Positions 49,301 to 58,200 of a stretch of DNA of 64,000 nucleotides are shown one piece after another. Below the pieces are notes generated by a model. The model saw nothing but the letters and a program-made list of their open reading frames with translations. It ran no database searches and was not told the origin of the DNA. Source of the DNA: Chaenocephalus aceratus (lineage: Eukaryota; Chordata; Actinopteri; Perciformes; Channichthyidae); assembly GCA_023974075.1 (NCBI GenBank), contig CM043791.1:6143912-6207911 (forward strand), read 5' to 3'. Each line of letters opens with the position of its first letter. Position 1 is the stretch's first letter. The position numbers and the translations under genes were made by a program.

Positions 49301-51993
49301 TAAAATGTATGGAAAGGGTCTTAAAAAAGGTCTTAAAAGGTATTAAATTTGACTTCAGGATTCCTGCATATACCCTGTTACACTGGCTTCCTGTGTGTCA
49401 AAGAATAGATTTTAAAATACTGCTGCTGGTTTATAAAGCACTGAATGGTTTAGGCCCAAAATACATTTCTGACCTCCTGCTAAATGATGAACCATCCAGA
49501 TCTCTCAGGTCTTCAGGGACTGGTCAGCTTTCTGTCCCCAGAGTCAGAACTAAACATGGAGAAGCAGCGTTCAGTTATTATGCTCCAAGTATCTGGAACA
49601 AACTCCCAGAAACCTGCAGGTCCGCTGCAACTCTGACTACTTTTAAATCCAGCAAGAAGACTTTTCTTTTTGCCGCTGCTTTTAATTGAACTATTCATAT
49701 CTTAAACTGCACTGTAACTTTTAACTTGTAGTTTTTCTTTTAATGTTTATTTTATTATCTTTTCTTTTTAATGACTGATTTTAAATGCCATTTTCTTAAT
49801 GTCTTTCGTTTTTTGTAAAGCACTTTGAATTGCCTTGTGTTGAAAAGTGCTATATAAATAAACTTGCCTTGCCTTCCCTTGCACTTTATATACAATAGCT
49901 GCTACGTTGTACTGCCATGTGGTTAATGCTGTATGCTGCTCATGCTCTTTCTGCATATCATGTATTTATTTTTGCTATGTCGTGTTCTTGTATGTTGTAT
50001 GTGACGGGACTGCGGATGGAAATTAGCTTAAAGCTAAAATCCGGCTCATTTACGCTTGTAAGCATTGTTTTGTTTTAAAGTGTTCATCGATGTGCTCTGT
50101 CCCGGTTCAAATAAACGATTAAATGAAATAAATGAAATTTGGATTGGACAGATTACATATTTAACTGAGAAATAATTGTCCACAGTAGAGATATCATTTT
50201 CATCTTGTGCTTTCTATATCCAATTGTGGCAACACTGCTCATTGTAGTCAAAATCAGCCAACAGAGTATAAATAATGCCACTTTCTGGTTGGATCTGCCA
50301 TTTCTGATCCTAAAAGAAATTCTAAAATGCACTCATTATAGCCCGGACATAGGCTATTATGCCATTCATGCTAATTAGTTTAGTTTATTGGTTTAGTTAT
50401 CAGGGACCAACTACAAACATCAATCTCAAAGAGACAATATGCTTTGTATTAGATTATAGCAGTCTGCTCATTTCCATCTGCAGTCCCTGGGCATTTTATA
50501 TTTATTTTTATTTATTCATTTATTTAACAGGGACAGTGCACATGAATGAACTTTCCTGTAAACGTGCCAGAGTTAGCAAAGAGGCTATTTTTCATCTGTA
50601 GTCCCTGGACAGATTTTAAAAGTCAACCTAAAAACACCATTTCATTTTAAACAAGTAACAAACACATTTAAAACATGCACCATACATTAATGGGATACTT
50701 AAATAAAACAATTGAAAATACAGAACATTAAAACAAACAAAAGAACATGTTAAAACACAGGCAGTGGGTTGGGTCAGTGTTGGCAGAGCTGATTCCTCAC
50801 TAACCATTTTGAGTTTTGATTTAAATAAAGTGAATGTGGTCTGGTCTCTGATTGGAGGGGGATTGAGTTCCATTGCTGAGCAGCTTTAACAGAAAATGAA
50901 GACTGACTGAAATAACTTTTTTCTGAGTGGAATAATGCAATCTCCTCGCGCTGCACCTCTTGTTGTTACCCTAGTTGCAGTTGTGCGTATGTTAATAAAC
51001 TGTCTAAGAGGAGGTGAGGTAAGGCCGTTGACAATCTTGTAAAAAAGGCAAGCATGTGCATCATGTTTAATGAGGTTTTCCCAGCTTAGCAAGTTGTATT
51101 TTTTGAGTATTGGGCAGTGATGCAAAAAAACAGATTTTTTTGTCCAGTATTTTGGCATTAACGCAACCAATGCTTACTGTGCAAACTATGTGCTGGGACC
51201 CAAACTATACATTTCTATCATAACACTTGGGCGTACTCAACATTCTGGGTTCACACTGCTGGCAACGAGACTATAGTCCAACACAGCAGCAGACAGAACC
51301 TAAACTTCATTTTCCTGTTTGTCCGAGCAGCTGTTGGTGGCTTTGGATGCACTGAAGGGTCTTGGTGTCCTGCATACGGATATATCAAACCCGACAACGT
51401 AATGTGTCAACCAGCTGGACCAGCCCTTTAGAGTGAAGTTAATAGACTTTGGTGAAGCTATGACATCCTCTGAAGTCCAGACTGGTATGGATCTTCAGCC
51501 AGCAGGGTACAGGTGGGTTCCTCCAACCATGTTGCTCTCTTGGTCCTCTGCACCTGCCGACAAAGATCTAATCTTTGGGCTTCCTCCTCAGATCTCCAGA
51601 GATTGCCCTGGGCCTCCCGTTCACCGAGGCTATCGATGTGTGGGGGGTGGGCTACATCCTGGCCTTCCTCTATCTGGCTGAAAAACCTCTTCCCTGTTGA
51701 CTGTGAATATCAGATGGTGGGTTGTCTACCTCAGACGAATGTCCGCAGAGACTTTGATGCAGAATGTCAGCTGTAACTCTGTCTATCTCTTATTCGGTTG
51801 CTGCTATACCTCCTGAATTTCCCTACGGGATCAATAAAGGTCCATTTTTGTAGCTCATGTTATCTTGTCTGCAGATGAAGTGCATGGTTGAGGTTCTGGG
51901 TCAGCCGAGGACCACATGCTCCGCGCTGGCATACATACAAAGTACTTTTTCATTGAGGAATTGGCCGCTCACCATCCAACCTGGAGGCTGATG
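40338..51993 (+). CDS. HIPK-like protein kinase, partial and disrupted
   Basis: Catalytic-domain exons of a homeodomain-interacting-protein-kinase-like Ser/Thr kinase, a family expanded in fish. Exons by GT-AG: about 40338-40485 (G-E-G-C-F-G-R-V P-loop, A-V-K lysine), 40590-40781 (C-L-A-F-E-M-L-D hinge), 51331-51512 (L-H-T-D-I catalytic loop, I-D-F-G), 51592-51716 (P-E-I-A-L-G-L-P-F and D-V-W-G-V-G, the APE and F-helix regions), 51875-51993 (L-G-Q-P, then H-T-K-Y-F-F in another frame). The start and true 3' end are not identified; a first exon may lie near 40020-40106. Defects: a 2-bp gain before K-P-D-N and a 2-bp loss just after (giving a stop near 51400), an extra A near 51684 and a missing base near 51906. 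Either a decaying paralogue or assembly errors. Its large intron (40782-51330) is filled by retroelements. Confidence 0.75.
41310..42640 (+). pseudogene. L2-like LINE C-terminal fragment, split by a hAT
   Basis: The + strand encodes F-K-S-M-C-F-I-Y-K-C-L-H-G-L-P-P-P-P-L, then after a frame change L-W-N-S-L-P-T-E-I-R-D and L-K-E-W-L-R-N-N, the tail of an ORF2 protein (41310-41607). A hAT (41608-42355) follows, and the LINE 3' UTR resumes after it. A C homopolymer (41383-41394) sits in the coding part. Confidence 0.7.
41608..42355. mobile_element. Non-autonomous hAT, 748 bp
   Basis: The ends TAGGGGTGGGCGATAT (41608) and ATATCGCCAACCCCTA (ending 42355) are inverted repeats. The perfect 8-bp duplication ACCAGACG (41600-41607 and 42356-42363) confirms insertion. 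Internal TATCGTGAT words occur near both ends. The interior has a poly(A)-rich patch at 41695-41730 and no transposase. Confidence 0.9.
42648..43228. mobile_element. Harbinger-like MITE, 581 bp
   Basis: The inverted ends CGGTACGTCCACACAGCAGC (42648) and GCTGCTGTGTGGACGTACCG (ending 43228) are perfect over 20 bp and extend as CTTT/AAAG. TTA on both sides (42645-42647, 43229-43231) fits the 3-bp target duplication of PIF/Harbinger elements. No transposase. It interrupts the 5' flank of the LINE that starts near 43240. Confidence 0.75.
43308..44936 (+). CDS. LINE ORF1 protein with SGNH-esterase-like domain
   Basis: Intact 542-residue frame. Residues about 1-30 form a short coiled-coil-like start (L-L-Q-K-M-A-V-L-E-M-K-I-Q-R-L-E). 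A basic, Ser/Pro-rich linker follows. Residues about 208-365 look like the SGNH/GDSL hydrolase fold found in ORF1 of CR1/L2-group elements: T-L-I-V-G-D-S-A-V-R-D (nucleophile Ser block), P-H-I-G-T-N-D-V (GxND block) and G-N-G-V-R-L-N-K-S-G (last block). In active enzymes the last block usually carries a D-x-x-H pair; here N and R occupy those places, so catalysis is doubtful. The C-terminal 150 residues are Pro/Ser-rich. In such LINEs ORF1 is thought to bind RNA or membranes during retrotransposition. The stop at 44934 lies just before the ORF2 region. Confidence 0.85.
   Translation: MPPFSTDDFHKLLQKMAVLEMKIQRLEVTVEVNGLGWNDTTLPVLQNNGQRHANSQLVSSYKDSKEQEGCVPGNKSTSGSPPWNSLGAKPKSKSFPWDLGGRTTGRDQRSEICDATGWPALLSPRKSASSTPIHTRKQLWTAAKGRITNNPPKPPSVPIQNRYASLTESRRSLSDDLDNPSSSHSRVRTNSYSKSKRLEGKLTTGPETLIVGDSAVRDVKGLCSKNNTKVLCFPKDVVSDLAEKILHIGAEHQTVKNVVPHIGTNDVVKQESEVLKEDFKCLLETASSLNAEVFISGPLPPVRRGVERFSRLFALNTWLSTACTDHSVHCIDNFNFFRDRRHLFKGNGVRLNKSGVKLFISNVFNCLRHQSVPSAKDKRQEESKQEKDTTHRSENLENLLLHPPEECLDYGRQMEESPLPFTPPITSEDTLPSPHSSLYSPFTLSPSPTLLEIAEHTQEIQRVGTDSFLEFKDQTKAMCRAGSMSFTPAPQRRPPKSPQRRAPSPPSSSPCLRQPPPLPSRKHLQSPKPDKDVCVHNATNSY
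47633..49377. mobile_element. hAT-like element inserted in LINE ORF2
   Basis: The left end CAGGGTGTCCGCGGGGTCTT (47633) and right end CCTGCATATACCCTG (ending 49377) share terminal CAGGGT and repeated GGTCTTAAAA/TATTAAAA words in inverted arrangement. Removing it restores the LINE codons K-S-L-H-W-L-P exactly, with TTACA(C) duplicated, shorter than the 8 bp expected for hAT. It contains the younger hAT at 47698-48584 and a G/C-rich segment at 48670-48960. Confidence 0.75.
47698..48584 (-). mobile_element. hAT copy, inverted relative to 2134-4578
   Basis: The same perfect ends as the element at 2134 (CAGGGTTGCCAAC and GTTGGCAACCCTG). The internal sequence aligns to it in reverse, including GATCTTAGATCTGCGCATG and the CACGCCAGATGCGTGAGAG end. 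The flanks TTAAAAAG and TAAAAAGT suggest an 8-bp duplication that lost or shifted one base. This copy is 887 bp and lacks the foreign insert of the other copy. Confidence 0.85.
49871..50600. other. Intron sequence, nothing recognised
   Basis: AT-rich sequence between two LINE fragments within the HIPK-like intron. No element ends or coding motifs were seen. Confidence 0.4.
50600..51170 (-). pseudogene. LINE C-terminal fragment, minus strand
   Basis: Minus frames 51170-50886 and 50956-50628 encode I-L-K-K-Y-N-L-L-S-W-E-N-L-I, L-F-Y-K-I-V-N-G-L-T-S-P-P-L, T-T-R-G-A-A-R-G-D-C and W-N-S-I-P-L, an ORF2 tail different from the other LINEs in this window. Two frames and no upstream domains: a 5'-truncated dead copy. 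Confidence 0.75.
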
Positions 51994-52024
51994 GTAGAGT
52001 CCCTATGTTGGTTAAATCAGTGGA

Positions 52025-52572
52025 CGTTAACTGTTTTAGAAAAGATGCTCATGTTTATTATTTTATGTTTATTTTATTAGCTTTTCTTTTAATGACTGTG
52101 TGATGAAGGTAACTTCGTCACTATGGACTGACGGCTTCAGGCGGGTAATATGGCGTGATTGCACAGTATAGGTTGTCTGGGCTGATGAGTGTGTGCACTT
52201 GGTGTCCTGTGTTGTCTCCCCCCCCCCACCTGTGTCTTGTTGTGCTGATTGGAGTGTGTGTATTAAGGCTCTGTTTTCTGTCTGTGAGAGGGCTGGGTGT
52301 GTGTGGTGAGATCCTTGTGCTGCAGGATGTGTGAAAGGAGAACCGCAGATTTAGGCGGTGAACTTTGTGCCCATGATTTTAATAAATGCCCACGTCGGGT
52401 TATATTTTTGGACGTTCTGCCTCTGCCCCTTGCTTGGTCTGGGCCGCTCAACGGTCAGCTGCACAGACTGATTTTAAATGCCATTTTCTTAATGTCTTTC
52501 ATTTTTTGTAAAGCACTTTGAATTGCCTTGTGTTGAAAAGTGCTATATAAATAAACTTGCCTTGCCTTACTG
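52025..52572 (+). mobile_element. Truncated LINE 3' tail split by a solo LTR
   Basis: The sequence GATTTTAAATGCCATTTTCT..AGTGCTATATAAATAAACTTGCC (52471-52567) is nearly identical to the 3' end of the LINE at 49775-49872. The preceding TTTTATGTTTATTTTATTAG..CTTTTAATGACTG matches too. Only the tail is present, a severely 5'-truncated copy. Confidence 0.85.
52099..52465 (+). mobile_element. Solo LTR, 367 bp
   Basis: Begins TGTGATGAAG and ends GCTGCACA (TG...CA termini), flanked by the perfect 5-bp duplication GACTG (52094-52098 and 52466-52470), as produced by LTR-retrotransposon integrase. It carries an AATAAA signal at 52381-52386, and excising it restores the LINE tail exactly. No internal region or second LTR is nearby, so it is the product of LTR-LTR recombination. 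The family is not assigned. Confidence 0.88.
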
Positions 52573-52765
52573 TATATGATGATTGTTGAAAATGCACTTT
52601 TACTATAGAAGGCCAGCTCGACCAGTTGGCAGAGGCTCATATAAACAAAACTGTGTGGTCAGTAAAAAAAAAAAAAAGGTTTGTCTTGGTCTGGCAGTTA
52701 AAGGGTTAATGTTGATTCAGCAGATCCACTTCCTCTTTCTGGGATGGTCATATGACCGTCAGAGA

Positions 52766-52793
52766 GCACACACACACACACACACACACACAC
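52766..52793. repeat. (CA)n beside probable RENBP promoter
   Basis: A run of about 13 CA units followed directly by CTTTATACTG, a TATA-like sequence, and then the probable first exon of RENBP. Confidence 0.9.
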
Positions 52794-52839
52794 TTTATAC
52801 TGTAGGCTCCACAGCAGTCTGTCTCTTCACTACTCGAAG
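52794..52839 (+). promoter_or_regulatory. renbp: Probable RENBP promoter edge and 5' UTR exon
   Basis: A TTTATAC motif at about 52795, then a short exon-like stretch ending CTCGAAG followed by a strong donor GTAAGA at 52840. A matching acceptor (TCTCTTTAAAG, 54357-54367) stands 5 bp before the RENBP start codon. This suggests a leader exon spliced across 1.5 kb. No transcript evidence is available here. Confidence 0.45.
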
Positions 52840-52844
52840 GTAAG

Positions 52845-54366
52845 AACTCTTTCCCGGCACACTTGCCTTTTCTCTGCCGCTGAACCCGACCGATAGCCTG
52901 CATGAGAAACACCATGTGGACTGACAGCAAATGCATTGTTTTTATCGCTTTTGACGAGGCCAAAAAACATTGAATGTTGATCGGATTTTATAATATCAAT
53001 AATGTCTAGCTTGCATTTTACCTTTGGTGGCGAAAGATGTTCGACATAACAAGAAGACGCGCTTGAACTGATCGGTGCGTTTCGCCTCGAGCATTAATGG
53101 AACATATCGTCTGTTTATAGTTCTGTTGATCTGATAATATGACTTCCATTTCGGGGAACTACTGAAAAATGTAAATAAAACACTATCTCTTAAAGCAGGG
53201 CTGCGCGGTGTTTGATATGACAGATAATGAACAGGGGAAAGTGAATGAGAAGCTGTATTAATTCATTAAGTATGCCTAATCTTTTTTTTTTCATATTCTG
53301 GCGTGCTTTTGACTTGGGAGGGTAAATGTAATCAGTTACAATGACATAGTTACCTGTCTTCAGTAACCTATCTGAGATCACAACATAAGAGTAATGTAAC
53401 CTGATGACTTTGCACTACCTTTGGATTAGGTCATTATTAAATGCATGATTGTATTTGTCTGACACATGTTGCAACAATCCCTGATGTCTGTTGCAACTGT
53501 CCCAGGGTTGGTTGTGTTGCAACATCTGACTTGTTCCTTACAAATACATACTGTGAACAATCTTACATGTACAATCATCCTTAACCGGTTTGGGAAATAA
53601 GCAAACATATGTACATGTATTGTATAATGATGTGGTTGGTCAAGACGAAGAGTAACTGAAAGAAAGAGTGTTGCATCAATCCCCAGTGAATGGACCTGAA
53701 ACAAATAGCACCTTACTTATTTACATCAGTCAGTTTGTTTGTGTTAAAGTGTGACTGGTGAATCCCATGCAACTCTTAAACACCAAAACAACAACAAAAA
53801 CAAACATACTTATCGATACCTGTGCCAGGATGTTAGAATTTTGTTTGCAAAGCTTTTGTGCGCTTCCTGCCAACCGAGTCTAACCTAACCATTCCTGTGT
53901 AGGCTGTTATTGCGACTTTAGCAAAACAGGCTGTACTGGTTTCAGCCTGCAGGGGGCGCGGGAGAAACACCCACAAACAAATTCCTTCCACTTCCATGTA
54001 TCACAAAAACAGGCAGAAATCCAATGCAGTACCAGTTCCTCTGAATCAATGGAGGGGTTATTATGGTGAAATTGTGGTGGTCCTACAAAATTCTTAACTT
54101 CAATAACTCCAATAGCCAAGTTAATTTAGAAACCAGCTGAGGGATGAGGAGGATGTTGCTCACAAGCCCCTGGGAGCTTGTAGAACATATACAAAAAGTC
54201 AGAAGCCGATGTTCCTGCTTGGAAATAAGGAAATCTTCAAATCACTTTTCTAAAAGTTTGCCACTTTACTCAGAAGACTTCAAAGCCTGAATGTTTTGTT
54301 AAGTATTGTTTAGTAAGGCAGAAGAACATCATTCCTTCATCACCAACGTTCTTGGTTCTCTTTAAA
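52845..54366. other. Probable RENBP 5' UTR intron
   Basis: No coding frame or mobile element was recognised in this stretch. It would be the first intron if the leader exon is real. Confidence 0.4.
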
Positions 54367-54372
54367 GGAGCC

Positions 54373-55044
54373 ATGTCTGCAGTGAAGCTGGAGGAGTTTC
54401 GAGAGCGGATTCGTAAAGAACTGGACACCACAGTGGACTTCTGGCTCCAACACTCTCATGACCCTTTGCATGGGTATTGTATCTCCACTGAAATGCTGTT
54501 CAAATGAAAACCGTGTACGTCTGTTGCATGCAGTGTGTCCTTGTGATGACCTTTAACCTGTGTGTTGTGTTTCAGAGGCTTCTTCACCTGTTTGGGGAGG
54601 GATGGGGAGGTGTATGATGAGCTGAAGTACGTCTGGCTGCAGGGGAGACAGGTAAGACTGTGTCATGAACAAGAAGTCCAAAGATTGGTCGATTGATCCT
54701 CAACTATTTCAAAAATCTTTAAAGTTTGTAGTTCCTGTGACACGGTCAGAAAATGCCGTTGCCTCTGGAAATGGAGTTTTCCTGCTACTATTTTTTATTT
54801 TCTGAAATTGTTCAGACTAAATACTAATGAATTACTCGAGAAAGAATTGGCAGACAATGAAAATAACCGTTAGAAGAAACCCATTAGATTATGTTGTATG
54901 AATGGTTTGTCTTTTTTCACAGGTGTGGATGTATTGCCGTCTGTACAGAACAATGGATCGCTTCCATAGGGCCCTGATATCCTCGAAGCAGCAAAAGCAG
55001 GTGTGTGTGTGTGTTGTGTGTGGTGTGTGTGTGTGTGTGTGTGT

Positions 55045-55090
<46 letters not shown>

Positions 55091-55091
55091 G

Positions 55092-55122
<31 letters not shown>

Positions 55123-55166
55123 TGTGTGTGTGTGTGGTGTGTGTGTTGGTGTGTGTGTGTGGTGTG

Positions 55167-55197
<31 letters not shown>

Positions 55198-55219
55198 TGT
55201 GTGTGTTGTGTGTGTGTGT

Positions 55220-55272
<53 letters not shown>

Positions 55273-58200
55273 TCTCCTATGAAATCCTTTGGCTAGTCGT
55301 CGGTCCTCTAAGAATGCACCACTGAATTTTATATTAATAATACACAATATTATGCCGTCCTTGGAGAATGCAAAAAAAGAAGACTATCGAAGAAATGAAG
55401 AAATGATGTGTTCGCAGTTCAAACTGAGTTACAGACCCCGGTATGTTTTTACTTTCTGTAATATGGATGTCCATAAGTAGGACACATTAAGACATTAGCT
55501 TCAGTTAAGTGGGACCTCCATGTGTTCACGGGTATATCTGTGTACCAGATGGGGCAGCGTGGCGTCCTTTTGTTGACCGAAGTGATTAGTGACCGTTGGG
55601 ATGGCGCTTTCTGTGTGCTTTCTGCTAATCATAAGAAAAGCAGCGCCAACGTGACGTCCCTGCTGGATGGATCTGCAAGGTGCCTTCTTTATGGGAACTT
55701 GGAAACAGGAGCACTTTGTATTTGTGACACTATGAAGCTTTCAAAGAGTTTCACAGTACATTGTTATAAGTAGGAAATGCACACAATGAAGTATGGGTTC
55801 ATTAAGATCAACATATGAAATTCAGCAGCAATATATTTAGGACATTTCCACTATTTAGCACCTAAAAAGCCCAACTGTTAATTTAATTTCTAGTTCAACT
55901 AGATGTGCAGCATTTTCTAAAATGTCCTGTCCAATCAAACGTTGGCAAACATTCACCTGTTAAGCCTATGTCTAGATTACAACATGTCAAAGGGCAAATG
56001 TGTGAGATATGCCAGAATTGAATGATGAGAATGTTGAGATGCCAACTTTTGGACATACATTACATGAGTTTAGGAATTGAAATACTGCCCCCTATATCTT
56101 AAGGCAGGTGGCTTGGAACTACACCTTTTTATAAAGGCTATACATATTGCTCATAATGATGTGTTGGATCCAAGCGGCAAACTCTGGGGAAGAGCCGGGA
56201 CGCCAATACGGAAGTGCCACACACTGCAGTTCATATATTGGCCGCTAGGGACTGGCTGCAGAAAGGAGCAATTTCCATAGACCCCCATGTTAAAATGCCC
56301 AACTTTACAGCAGAAAAAAACATGTTTCTACCCATGGATGCAATACATATTATTATGAATATAGTTAGGTTCCACCTTCATGATTATGGATCTGTGAGTG
56401 AATTGTTTTCTAACACGACCCTTTTATTTATATTAGGTCTTAACGTTTTTGCATAAATTAGGGCGTGGTCACATTGAGGTCCCGCCTCGGCTCCGCCTCT
56501 TTGAGTTGAACTCTGACGTCACTGTCGAGCCGTTAGTGTCCGACTCCGCCTACTATGGGCTTCTCGGCAACTCTGCAGAATCCTATGCGTGACGTCACGG
56601 ACCCTACGTCCATTTATATATACAGTCTATGGGTGGATCATAAGCTATATTCTGTTTGTCTCTAAGGAGGAGCATTCCTGAGGAAGTTCACTCGTGTCCC
56701 CGGCGCCGGCAGTGGCCAGTGGAAGTGTGCCTTCTCCTTAACTAGAGACGGAAAAGCAGTGAAGATTCAGAGGACTATTTTCAGCGAGTGCTTCTACATT
56801 TTGGCCATGGACGAACTGAGCAGGGTTACTGGGGACAAGGGCATGCAGGTACAAAATAAATATTAAACTAAATGATATATAGATTGAAATTGCTTGATTG
56901 AATAGCATGTGGATAGAAACTTCTTTAACTGATGGTAGGGCTAGATGGAAGTCTGGAAATCATTCAAATTGTCCTCTTGGGAACATCAATGGCTGAACCA
57001 AATGTTCCACATGGTGTTGGTGACAGGTAAAACGTAAACGCATCACTAAAGTCCCTGCATTGATAGGCTGAAGATAGATGTTGTAACTATAGAGCGGTGC
57101 AGGGATGATGTATTTCTGCAAGGCGACCCGGAGGTCAGCATATTGGGGCTCCCACTACAAATCAGATGTTTCCATTGGATATCATTATATTGCAGAAATG
57201 AGCTCTGTGGCCAACACACGTTTATGACATGTATGTGCTTTGTTCTGCAGGATAATCTCCACACCACTGTTAGATTGCAAATTGCTAGAAGTAAAAAGCT
57301 TGGTAATGCTATAAAACAAATACTGTACGTGTAGTAGTCCTGTTCAGTTACTTGTTAGCAACAACTGTTTTTAGAACGCATAGAAGCTTCAGACATTCAC
57401 CAATGGGCTGATCACAAGTGTATTTTATTTCGTAGCACAAAACATGAAAACCTCTTCAGCTTGTTTTAACCTTAGATCTTTTTCAGGTGTCTGACAACAA
57501 TCATGTTACAAATCATTAACTTCATGAAGAGGGAACCAGAAGTGCTAAAAGTCATTTCTGGGTTTTAGGACTCATTCCTGCACCACTCTATTGGATTTAT
57601 ATAGATACATGTTGCATTACTGAGTCGCCACCAGATGTGTTTAAATCCATACTTGAAGTGCCTCATAAGGGAGTCAGGAGCTGATGTGTTGCATTACTAG
57701 CTATCATTCTGTACCCTGCATACACAGTTCACCAGAGATCAGCTGACTTTGTGTACCCTGTCACCCTGCCTGAACATGCTTATCCCTTTCCAACAATATG
57801 ATTGCACCATCGCTGACGGTCTCTGTGTTGTGTTTCTAGCTGGAGGCTGAGCAGATGATGGAGCAGCTGATCAGCTGGGTGCGGGAGGACCCGGCAGGCC
57901 TGGGCCGGCCCCAGCTTCCTGGAGACGTCCCCACCAACAGTATGGCAGTTCCCATGATGCTGTTGTGTCTGGTGCAGCAGCTCACTGAAGGCGGGGGGGC
58001 AGAGGTCGTTCAGAAGTACACAGAGCTGGCCAGCTGGTGTGTGCAGCAGATTCTACAACACATCCAGGTGTGGAACATGCAGCATGACTGATGCTCTGTG
58101 GCTCAAATGTCCTCAGATATAGTGAGTTAGTTTGTGGTGTAGCATCCAAATCAGCATATACCAACTAGTGTTAGTTTCGTCAGCTATTTTTTAATTTAGT

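Larger units (their letters stand above)
44940..49686 (+). pseudogene. LINE ORF2 (endonuclease + RT), interrupted
   Basis: Endonuclease at 45180-45830: L-L-N-V-R-S-L, F-L-T-E-T-W-I-E, I-Y-R-P-P, V-G-D-F-N-I-H, L-S-D-H-S-C-V. The frame stops at 45957. A linker follows in mixed frames (F-F-T-D-K-I at 46310). Reverse transcriptase at 46604-47479: N-Y-R-P-I-S-N-L-P-F-L, S-G-F-R-P-N-H-S-T-E-T-A, L-L-D-L-S-A-A-F-D-T-V-D, G-V-P-Q-G-S-N-L-G-P, Y-A-D-D. After a stop at 47479 the frame continues L-D-Y-C-N-G-V, is cut by a hAT at 47633, and resumes at 49378 with H-W-L-P-V through the C-terminus at 49686. At least three stops or frameshifts plus the insertion make it inactive. Confidence 0.9.
43240..49870 (+). 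mobile_element. L2/CR1-like LINE with ORF1 and ORF2
   Basis: A nearly full-length two-ORF retrotransposon in the HIPK-like gene's large intron, sense to the gene. ORF1 is at 43308-44936, ORF2 from about 45150 to 49686, and a 3' UTR ends at about 49870 in AGTGCTATATAAATAAACTTGCCTTGCCTT. ORF2 is split by a hAT at 47633-49377, which is itself split by another hAT at 47698-48584. The same 3' end recurs at 52025-52572. The 5' limit is uncertain because a MITE (42648-43228) abuts it. Confidence 0.85.
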
